From Indolivaga alginatilytica (GTDB lineage: Bacteria > Bacteroidota > Bacteroidia > Bacteroidales > Dysgonomonadaceae): 45,593 nt of DNA. The first letter of the stretch is position 1. Every line of letters begins with the position of its first letter. Position numbers and translations under genes: made by a program. Shown here piece after piece: positions 39,431-45,593 of this stretch. The stretch is taken from NCBI RefSeq assembly GCF_003201355.1, contig NZ_QICL01000034.1, positions 1 to 45,593 of the forward strand, in the 5' to 3' direction. The notes beneath the pieces were generated by a model, which saw only the letters and a list, made by a program, of their open reading frames with translations, had not been told where the DNA came from and did not search any database.

Positions 39431-39518
39431 AAGGTCTCAGACCTTTTTATTGCTTTGGCAAGTAAATCAACTATAGTCAGTTATAACTTTAAAATATCGC
39501 ATTAAATATTTTGTATTA
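39431..39518 (+). repeat. Dispersed intergenic repeat element, copy 2
   Basis: This segment aligns over 88 bp with 10133-10220. The hairpin AAGGTC-TCA-GACCTT followed by TTTTATT lies 13 bp after the susD stop and in the direction of transcription, so here it could act as a weak terminator or attenuator before the GH29 gene. Confidence 0.6.
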
Positions 39519-39535
39519 CCTATAAGAAATTAAAC

Positions 39536-41050
39536 ATGAAAAAAACACTCGCAATCGCATTTATTTTAATTGCAGGTATCACCAAACTTTCAGCCCAAAG
39601 TGAAAATTATAAGTTGAATTGGGACGAACTGTCTCAAAAATATAATTATAATGCTGAACCCGATTGGATGAAAGATGCCAAATTTGGTATCTACTTTCAT
39701 TGGGGAGTTTATTCTGTTCCCGCTTTTTCGTACGAATGGTATCCGAGGCATATGTTTATGCCAAGCCGTAAAGAGTATAAGTTTCATAAAGAAAAATACG
39801 GCGACCCTAGAGAATTCGGATATGATAAATTAGTCCCCCTATTTAAGGCTGAGAAATTCGATGCTGTTGATCTTGTAGAAACTTTTCAAAGAGCCGGAGC
39901 CAAATTTGCAGGACATGTGGCGATCCATCATGATGGGTTTGCAATGTGGGACAGTAAAATAACCCCTTGGAATGCCATGTTGATGGGGCCCAAAAGGGAC
40001 ATTCTTGGTGAAATGTCGGCTGAAATAAAAAAACGCAACATGAAGTTGGTAACAACATTTCATCATGAAAGGAGTCTTCAACTTTATCGGGATAATAAAA
40101 ATCAAGACCCCGGTTTCTGGGATATGTACAACAGCCATTTTCCTTGGATTGAAGGTATGCCAACCACATCCGACAATCCAATGTTACGCTTACTTTATGG
40201 GAATGTAACGCCTGAAGAATTTTATGATCCCATCTGGTTTGGAGAATTAAAAGAAGTGATTGATAATTACAGTCCCGATCTTATTTATTTTGATTCGTGG
40301 CTCGAAAACATTCCTGAGAAATATCTTTATAAATATGTAGAATATTATATAAGCGAAGGAAAGAAAAAAGGAAAACAAGTGGTAACCAGCCGTAAACAAA
40401 AAGATTTACCATTGAATGTAAGTATTGAAGACCTTGAAAAATCGAGAAAACAAGTGATTGAGCCTCATATGTGGCTTACTGATGAAACAATTACTACCGA
40501 TAGCTGGAGTTATACTGATGATATGGTTCTGAAAACAGCTCCCACTATAATCAATGTTTTGATTGATGTCGTAAGTAAAAACGGTGTGCTTATGCTTAAT
40601 GTATCACCCCGTGCGGATGGGGTATTGCCTATCGAACAGAAAGAAATATTGTATAAAATCGGAGATTGGTTAGATATAAACGGAGAAGCTATTTATGGAA
40701 CGAGACCATGGTATATCTTCGGTGAAGGTCCTACAACTCAGCCGGAGGGGGATTTTGAAAATCACAAGAAATTTCTGGAAGTCAAATATTCATGGAAAGA
40801 TGTGAGATATACTCAAAAAGCGAATGCTATATATGCCACTCTGTTGGGAACACCGCAGAATGGTACTAATATAACTTTCAAAAGTTTTGCGAAAGCGTCT
40901 ATGCCTAAGAATATAAGCGTTAAAAACGTATCGGTTTTTGGAAGTAATGAGAAAATTTCATGGCAACAAAATTCTGATGGTCTAAGAGTCACAGTACCCA
41001 GAATGAGTAATAGTAATGAAACAGCTATGGTATTTAAAGTAGAATATTAA
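39536..41050 (+). CDS. GH29 alpha-L-fucosidase
   Basis: This is a retaining exo-alpha-L-fucosidase, predicted to be exported (signal peptide ending near KLSAQ). The 504-residue product has the GH29 barrel: PDWMKDAKFGIYFHWGVYSV, YEWYPRHMF, KFAGHVAIHHDGFAMWDS, and the nucleophile motif DLIYFDSWLE (Asp253). A conserved segment near the end of the barrel, VSKNGVLMLNVSPRADGVLP, is also typical. A C-terminal sandwich follows. The acid/base residue cannot be assigned by motif. With GH95 the locus has two enzymes for alpha-linked L-fucose or L-galactose, probably with different linkages or positions. It lies 118 bp after susD behind the repeat element. Confidence 0.94.
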   Translation: MKKTLAIAFILIAGITKLSAQSENYKLNWDELSQKYNYNAEPDWMKDAKFGIYFHWGVYSVPAFSYEWYPRHMFMPSRKEYKFHKEKYGDPREFGYDKLVPLFKAEKFDAVDLVETFQRAGAKFAGHVAIHHDGFAMWDSKITPWNAMLMGPKRDILGEMSAEIKKRNMKLVTTFHHERSLQLYRDNKNQDPGFWDMYNSHFPWIEGMPTTSDNPMLRLLYGNVTPEEFYDPIWFGELKEVIDNYSPDLIYFDSWLENIPEKYLYKYVEYYISEGKKKGKQVVTSRKQKDLPLNVSIEDLEKSRKQVIEPHMWLTDETITTDSWSYTDDMVLKTAPTIINVLIDVVSKNGVLMLNVSPRADGVLPIEQKEILYKIGDWLDINGEAIYGTRPWYIFGEGPTTQPEGDFENHKKFLEVKYSWKDVRYTQKANAIYATLLGTPQNGTNITFKSFAKASMPKNISVKNVSVFGSNEKISWQQNSDGLRVTVPRMSNSNETAMVFKVEY

Positions 41051-41129
41051 GATAAACGTACCACAGGTAGGTAAATCATTTTTAGTATCTTTAAATTAAA
41101 TAATTGAAAATAATTAATGGTGTGACTGT

Positions 41130-41154
41130 ATGGGCAGGGCTCTGCTCTGCCCAT
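41130..41154. repeat. GC-rich hairpin of unknown origin between GH29 and GH78
   Basis: ATGGGCAG (41130-41137) pairs perfectly with CTGCCCAT (41147-41154) across a 9-nt loop. It stands out in AT-rich spacer DNA, along with a C-rich patch near 41190-41205. No T-tract follows, so it is not a standard terminator; a REP-like element or relic is possible. Confidence 0.5.
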
Positions 41155-41274
41155 AAAACAATAAAGCTTAGCAGTGTGGTGGAGTAAACCCCCGCCCCTA
41201 TACAATATGCGGCATAATATAGTTAGTATTACTTAATATTGTACTGTGCTTACAATATCCTAAAATAGATCATC

Positions 41275-44076
41275 ATGAAAATATCAGGTTCTTTATTTTA
41301 TTGCTTCCTATTATTTCTAATTCCTTTCAATAGTTTTGCGGTGGAGGCAATTTCCTTGAAATGTAACAATACCACAAACCCTTTGGGGATTGAGTCTGCC
41401 GATCCTGTCTTTTCGTGGAATATGTCTACCAAAATACATAACAGTAAACAGACTGCTTATCGGATTATAATAGCTGATAATATTGTCGATATTGAAAAGA
41501 ATAAAGGGAATATATGGGATTCGCAAAGAATTTCAGGCGAACAATCTTTAAATATTCCTTATGCGGGAAAGATGAAGTTGTTAGCCGGCAAAAAATATTA
41601 TTGGAAAGTAAAGATATGGGACAACCATGAAAAAACGTCTGTGTGGTCTCCCTCGGCTATATTCAGAATGGGTTTATTCACAAAAGACGACTGGAGCAAT
41701 GCACAATGGATAGCCATGGATAGCCTTCCTCAAAAAGACCGTATAGTTCCCGGATTTCAACTGGCAGGGCATAAAGGAAAGCTGGTTCCCTTGGATGATC
41801 GTTTCAGCCGTATGCCATTTCTACGCAAAACATTTGAAATCAGAAAAAAGATAAGCTCGGCTACTGTATTTATCAGTGGACTCGGGCATTTTGAATTGAG
41901 CGTAAACGGCAAAAAAGCAGGCGATCATTTTCTCGATCCGGGTTGGACTAATTATGATAAAAGCTCTCTTTATATAACTTTCGATGTAACCGATCAGATA
42001 AGGGAAGGCGAAAATGTGTTAGCTGTCAGATTGGGAAATGGTTTTTTGAATATTCCACGTGATTCGACACGCTACCGCAAATTATTAACAACATTTGCAT
42101 TACCCAAGATGATTTGCAAAGCGTTAATTGAGTATACAGACGGTTCATCACAAACCGTCATAAGTGATGGTGACTGGAAAGTAACACAAGGAGCAGTCAC
42201 TTTTTCCAGTATTTATGGTGGAGAAGATTATGATGCGACTTTAGTACAGCTAGGATGGGACTGCCCCGGCTTCGATGACTCATCGTGGAAAAAGCCTGTG
42301 ATAATACCGGCTGTAGGCAAGTTGAAACCGCAACTCTCACCTTCCCTCAAAGTGAATCGGGTATTGCCTTCTGTGAGTATAACCGAATCTACGCCGGGCT
42401 TCTTTATATACGATTTCGGACAAAATGCCTCCGCCATACCCCTGTTAAAAGTCTCGGGCAAAGCCGGATCAAAAGTTATACTACGTCCCGGAGAATATCT
42501 GAGATCGAATAATAATGAAGTTAATCAAGACAATAGCGGTAAGCCATTTTGGTTTTCTTATATTTTATCCGGAGATAGCATTCAGATATGGAGCCCGTCT
42601 TTCACTTATTACGGATTCAGGTATTTACAGGTCGAAGGTGCAGTTCCGTCAGGTTATCCAAACCCTAAAAACCTTCCGGTTATCGAGTCGTTGCAATCTC
42701 TGCATACAAGTAACTCATCATCTGTAGCAGGTACTTTTAATTGTTCGAATACATTATTTAACAACATTTATTCGCTCATCGACTGGTCGATCCGCAGTAA
42801 TATGGCGAGTGTCTTGACCGATTGCCCACACAGGGAAAAACTGGGATGGCTCGAAGTTGCACATCTTATGAGCAGTTCCATTGCATACTGCTATGATATA
42901 AAGCAGATGTATCTTAAAATAATAGAGGACATGAAGGATTCGCAGCGTGATAACGGACTAATACCAAGCACTTCGCCCGAATACGCCGTTTTCGGTGGAG
43001 ATTTCTCCGACTCACCCGAATGGGGAAGTGCAGGAGTGATACTTCCCTGGTTTATTTATAAATGGTATGGCGATATTAGTGTATTAAACGACAGTTATCA
43101 GCTAATGTCCAATTATACCGATTACCTAACGGGTCGTGCCGAAAATCACATCCTTTCTCATGGATTGGGCGATTGGTATGATCTGGGTCCCAATCACCCC
43201 GGATGGAGCCAGCTTACCAGTCGCGGTCTGACTCCTACTGCGGTGTATTATTACGACATTCAGGTTATGGCTCAGGTTTCGGCCCTATTAGGTAAAAATG
43301 ATGATGCACGAGAGTACAAAGAGCTTGCCGCAAAAGTAAAAGAGGCTTTCAATGCTAAGTTCTTTGACAAGGAAAAAGGCTATTACGATACAGGAAGTCA
43401 AACGGCAAACGCAATGCCAATTTATATGGGGCTTTGCGATCCTGAAAATGAAGAAACTGTATCTAAAAGAATTGTAGAAGATATCAGGTCTCATGGTAAC
43501 AGTATTACTTCGGGAGATATCGGCTTTAGTTATTTGTTGCGGGTGTTGGAAAAAGAAAATGCTTCTAATGTTATTTTCGATATGAACAACCAGACTGACA
43601 AACCGGGTTATGGCTATCAATTGAGAAAAGGAGCGACTTCGCTGACCGAATCGTGGGAGGCCATCCAAACAGCTTCGCACAACCATTGTATGTTGGGACA
43701 CCTGATGGAATGGTTCTATAGTGGTTTGGGAGGTATAAAGCCATCCGGCGAAGCAACTGCCTTTAAACATTTTACCTTACGTCCCGAAATAGTAGGCGAT
43801 ATAACGGAAGTGAATTGTACTTTCGAGTCTCCTTACGGACTTATAGGCAGTAAATGGAGAATAATCGGCAATATGTTCGAATACGATGTGATTGTACCGG
43901 CTAATACATCAGCCGAGATTCATATTCCGACACTTAATAATGAAAAGATTAGTGTTAACGGGAAACATATTGGAAAAAAAGAGGAAAGTGTTTCTTTTGT
44001 TGGAACTAAAAATAATCGTACTGTATTATCTGTAAAATCAGGTAAATACCTTATCAAGTGTCCATTTAAACAATAA
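41275..44076 (+). CDS. GH78 alpha-L-rhamnosidase
   Basis: This is an inverting exo-alpha-L-rhamnosidase. The 933-residue multi-domain protein has a signal peptide (to about NSFAV). Domains in order are an N-terminal fibronectin-like part (NPLGIESADPVFSWNMST, KYYWKVKIWD), a beta-sandwich domain (ISGLGHFELSVNGKKAGDHF, then DPGWTNYDK), a linker sandwich (GFFIYDFGQNAS), the (alpha/alpha)6 catalytic domain and a C-terminal sandwich. Catalytic-site motifs are LTDCPHREKLGWLE (Glu521 and Glu527 as acid candidates) and SLTESWEA (Glu792, Glu795). The DCPHREKLGW version differs from the common DCPQRDERLGW form but is a recognised variant. It is the last gene of the right arm, 224 bp after GH29, and ends before a hairpin shared with convergent lacI. 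Confidence 0.93.
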   Translation: MKISGSLFYCFLLFLIPFNSFAVEAISLKCNNTTNPLGIESADPVFSWNMSTKIHNSKQTAYRIIIADNIVDIEKNKGNIWDSQRISGEQSLNIPYAGKMKLLAGKKYYWKVKIWDNHEKTSVWSPSAIFRMGLFTKDDWSNAQWIAMDSLPQKDRIVPGFQLAGHKGKLVPLDDRFSRMPFLRKTFEIRKKISSATVFISGLGHFELSVNGKKAGDHFLDPGWTNYDKSSLYITFDVTDQIREGENVLAVRLGNGFLNIPRDSTRYRKLLTTFALPKMICKALIEYTDGSSQTVISDGDWKVTQGAVTFSSIYGGEDYDATLVQLGWDCPGFDDSSWKKPVIIPAVGKLKPQLSPSLKVNRVLPSVSITESTPGFFIYDFGQNASAIPLLKVSGKAGSKVILRPGEYLRSNNNEVNQDNSGKPFWFSYILSGDSIQIWSPSFTYYGFRYLQVEGAVPSGYPNPKNLPVIESLQSLHTSNSSSVAGTFNCSNTLFNNIYSLIDWSIRSNMASVLTDCPHREKLGWLEVAHLMSSSIAYCYDIKQMYLKIIEDMKDSQRDNGLIPSTSPEYAVFGGDFSDSPEWGSAGVILPWFIYKWYGDISVLNDSYQLMSNYTDYLTGRAENHILSHGLGDWYDLGPNHPGWSQLTSRGLTPTAVYYYDIQVMAQVSALLGKNDDAREYKELAAKVKEAFNAKFFDKEKGYYDTGSQTANAMPIYMGLCDPENEETVSKRIVEDIRSHGNSITSGDIGFSYLLRVLEKENASNVIFDMNNQTDKPGYGYQLRKGATSLTESWEAIQTASHNHCMLGHLMEWFYSGLGGIKPSGEATAFKHFTLRPEIVGDITEVNCTFESPYGLIGSKWRIIGNMFEYDVIVPANTSAEIHIPTLNNEKISVNGKHIGKKEESVSFVGTKNNRTVLSVKSGKYLIKCPFKQ

Positions 44077-44148
44077 TTCGCTACAATGGTACTTTAAATA
44101 TTTGATAATCGATAATTACCCTATTTATTACTTCCTTTTTACTTGCTG

Positions 44149-44197
44149 AGTCTTGGAGATAAATATGTTTATAGTTATTCATATAATCTCCAAGACT
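44149..44197. terminator. Long hairpin between convergent GH78 and lacI genes
   Basis: AGTCTTGGAGAT (44149-44160) and ATCTCCAAGACT (44186-44197) form a perfect 12-bp stem; ATATG and CATAT inside the 25-nt loop extend it imperfectly. T-tracts are weak on both sides. It probably acts as a bidirectional terminator or barrier. Confidence 0.65.
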
Positions 44198-44247
44198 TTA
44201 CCAATAAGAGTAAATCTGCTATATTATCAGAAGCTTATACCTGAAAA

Positions 44248-45297
44248 TCAAATTGTGTTTTTAGTAGGGGGTACTCTCTGATTGTTTTTTACAGATGATT
44301 CCCTTACTGCCAGATATGTTGGTATAATTATTTGCTGCGGCTTTTCTCTTTTTTTTATTTGTTTAAGCAGCAAATGACACACTGTTTGACCCATTTTATG
44401 GGTTTGATGTGTAATTGCAGTCAGTGGAGGGTCTACATAATTGGAATGCATTTCATCTGTATAACCTATTAGAGATATATCGTCAGGAATACGTAATCTA
44501 TGCTCTTTGATTGCTTTCATTGCTCCAAAGGCAATACTATCGGTCATAGCCAGAATAGCATCGGGAGGATTAGATAAGGACAGAAGTTTACATGCTCCTT
44601 CATATCCTTCACTATAGCCCATATATTTACAAAAAACCAAATCCTTATCAATTGGAATTCGGTATTCCCTGAGAGCTTGAAGATAACCGTGCTTTCTTTG
44701 ACGTACTATTTCTATGTGATTGGCTCCTCCAATAAACGCAACACGTTTAGACCCTGTATTTAACAAATGCAATGTTGCTAGTCTTGCAGATTCGATATTG
44801 TCGGCTATTACTGATGAAAATACATCAGGGAGGCATATCCTATCGAAAAAGACCAATGGGATGTTCAAATCTTCAAGAGATGTAAAATGCAAATAATCGG
44901 TAGTCTCTTGAGATAAGCAGGCAATAATACCTTCAACTCTAACATTTACTAAATCTTCTATACACTGAATCTCCGCTTTATACGAATCGTAGGAAGAAGT
45001 TATAATTACAGAATATCCGTTTTGCCGGGCTATATTATCTATTCCGGTAATAATCGATGAGTAAAAATGAGTGACAATATCAGGTATAAGAATACCAATG
45101 ATACGGGGAGTATTTTTAAGTAAACTCATAGCAAAAGGATTGGGGCGGTAGTTCCATTCTTTGGCCAAAGCTTTAACACGCAGCCTTACCTCTCCACTAA
45201 TCTCAGGACTATCTTTCAATGCCCTTGAAACAGTAGAAATAGAAATACCAAGCTCACATGCCAAGTCTTTTAATGATATGTGTTTTCCTTCTTTCAT
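44248..45297 (-). CDS. LacI-family transcriptional regulator
   Basis: This is a sugar-sensing DNA-binding protein of the LacI/GalR type. The ATG at 45297 (349 residues) places the helix-turn-helix directly at the N-terminus: HISLKDLACELGISISTVSR, then ALKDSPEISGEVRLRV and the hinge region with YRPNPFAMSLL. The periplasmic-binding-protein-like effector domain (about 60-335) includes GILIPDIVTHFYSSIITGID, PLVFFDRICLPDVFSSVIAD and DISLIGYTDEMHSNYVDPPL. An upstream in-frame TTG at 45375 is unlikely, because it would start inside the palindrome. The gene is divergent from the reductase and has a palindrome 66 bp before its start. The same palindrome core upstream of the GH106-like gene suggests that both are targets. 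Confidence 0.94.
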   Translation of the reverse strand: MKEGKHISLKDLACELGISISTVSRALKDSPEISGEVRLRVKALAKEWNYRPNPFAMSLLKNTPRIIGILIPDIVTHFYSSIITGIDNIARQNGYSVIITSSYDSYKAEIQCIEDLVNVRVEGIIACLSQETTDYLHFTSLEDLNIPLVFFDRICLPDVFSSVIADNIESARLATLHLLNTGSKRVAFIGGANHIEIVRQRKHGYLQALREYRIPIDKDLVFCKYMGYSEGYEGACKLLSLSNPPDAILAMTDSIAFGAMKAIKEHRLRIPDDISLIGYTDEMHSNYVDPPLTAITHQTHKMGQTVCHLLLKQIKKREKPQQIIIPTYLAVRESSVKNNQRVPPTKNTI

Positions 45298-45319
45298 CAG
45301 GTTATTAATGAGGTTGATA

Positions 45320-45327
45320 CAAATATA
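45320..45327 (-). promoter_or_regulatory. Promoter -7 box of lacI
   Basis: In the minus-strand reading this is TATATTTG, a perfect TAnnTTTG box 22 bp before the ATG. No clear TTTG box lies about 20 bp upstream. It is 50.5 bp from the centre of the palindrome at 45363-45392. Confidence 0.55.
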
Positions 45328-45362
45328 GATGTTTAGCTTAAATATTCGAAGTAGTATATAAG

Positions 45363-45392
45363 AAAAGATATGCAAAGGTTTGCATATCTTTT
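45363..45392. promoter_or_regulatory. 30-bp palindrome, predicted LacI-family operator between lacI and the reductase gene
   Basis: Perfect 14-bp arms (45363-45376 and 45379-45392) flank a central GG, with core ATGCAAAGGTTTGCAT. The core matches the palindrome at 21204-21235 except at the centre. It lies between two divergent TAnnTTTG boxes at almost equal distances (50.5 and 51.5 bp from its centre). Confidence 0.75.
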
Positions 45393-45428
45393 CCTTACAG
45401 GTTTAGCATTATAATTTCAGCTTATCTC

Positions 45429-45436
45429 TATTTTTG
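45429..45436 (+). promoter_or_regulatory. Promoter -7 box of the aldo/keto reductase gene
   Basis: TATTTTTG matches TAnnTTTG and lies 18 bp before the ATG. A TTTA at 45402-45405 is a weak -33 candidate with a 23-bp spacer. The operator centre is 51.5 bp upstream. Confidence 0.5.
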
Positions 45437-45454
45437 ATGAAAATATTGAATACT

Positions 45455-45593
45455 ATGGAATACAGAGAACTTGGAAAAACGGGAATGAAGATATCGAATC
45501 TGAGTTTCGGTGCTTCTTCACTTGGTGGTGTTTTTCATCACATACTGGAGTCGGAAGGGATAGAATCCGTATTTACAGCTATAGAAAACGGCA
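45455..45593 (+). CDS. Aldo/keto reductase, N-terminal part (cut by window end)
   Basis: Only the first 46 codons are present. They begin MEYRELGKTGMKISNLSFG and continue with ASSLGGVF, the beginning of the NADP-dependent aldo/keto reductase barrel. The GASSLGGVF pattern resembles L-galactose or L-fucose dehydrogenase-type members more than general reductases, so oxidation of a deoxy L-sugar released by the locus is a reasonable but unproven role. The gene is divergent from lacI and shares its operator region. The rest of the gene, including the catalytic Tyr, lies outside the window. Confidence 0.8.
   Translation, partial: MEYRELGKTGMKISNLSFGASSLGGVFHHILESEGIESVFTAIENG

Noticed and set aside
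43288-43770. Minus-strand open frame of 160 codons inside the GH78 gene
   Set aside because: It is antisense to the catalytic domain of GH78, which has clear motifs at this position.
45298-45375. Upstream TTG start for the LacI-type regulator
   Set aside because: It would begin inside the operator palindrome and add a hydrophobic segment before a standard LacI N-terminus.
1-45593. CRISPR arrays, tRNA or rRNA genes, transposase genes and prophage genes
   Set aside because: I looked for regular spaced repeats, tRNA-like cloverleaf ends and transposase-like proteins and found none; short hairpin-forming structures are not decisive without a dedicated search.

Overview
The window looks like a chromosomal segment from a member of Bacteroidota (order Bacteroidales; a Dysgonomonas- or Bacteroides-like gut or biomass degrader is my inference). 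The reasons are two SusC/SusD outer-membrane pairs, lipoprotein signal peptides on many enzymes, promoter motifs of the TAnnTTTG type instead of sigma70 boxes, no clear Shine-Dalgarno sites, AT-rich DNA, and a Bacteroidota-type dnaK standing without grpE or dnaJ.

Layout. Positions 1-437 hold a possible 3' end of an upstream gene and the dnaK upstream region. dnaK (438-2345, +) ends in a strong hairpin terminator. From 2506 to 44076 lies a large composite polysaccharide utilization locus with two divergent arms. The left arm (minus strand, read from 20443 down to 2506) is susC, susD, GH3, GH92, GH28, GH28, GH51, GH106, with intrinsic hairpins after susD and after the GH51 gene. A 943-bp control region (20444-21386) separates it from a plus-strand GH106-like gene (21387-24959). 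An AraC-type regulator (minus, 25019-25933) follows. The right arm (plus) then runs: AraA-like sugar isomerase, GH95, a GH78-like enzyme, GH31, susC, susD, GH29, GH78. The window closes with a LacI-type regulator (minus) and, divergent from it, the start of an aldo/keto reductase gene cut by the window end.

How the genes fit together (inference). Two SusCD pairs import oligosaccharides. The enzymes together could remove alpha-L-rhamnose (GH106 x2, GH78, GH78-like), alpha-L-fucose or alpha-L-galactose (GH95, GH29), alpha-L-arabinofuranose (GH51), galacturonic acid (GH28 x2), beta-xylose or beta-glucose (GH3), an alpha-mannosidase-type linkage (GH92) and alpha-xylose, alpha-galactose or alpha-glucose (GH31). 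This suits a branched pectic or related deoxysugar-rich plant glycan. No polysaccharide lyase, GH105, esterase or obvious endo-acting backbone enzyme is present, so the locus probably finishes oligosaccharides made elsewhere. The isomerase and the terminal oxidoreductase suggest that catabolism of released L-sugars is coupled to the locus.

The most notable observation is regulatory. A 67-bp element (61/67 identical) occurs upstream of the left-arm susC (20747-20813, reading left) and of the right-arm isomerase (26059-26125, reading right, next to the araC gene). It carries TAAAG repeats 21 bp apart and ends in a -7-like box, as expected of an AraC-family activator site. Separately, two long palindromes with a TGCAAA-N2-TTTGCA core lie at 21204-21235 and 45363-45392. 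Each is centred about 51 bp from the TAnnTTTG box of every promoter it faces (the GH106-like gene, lacI and the reductase). The locus therefore seems to be wired by two local regulators, each with at least two predictable sites.
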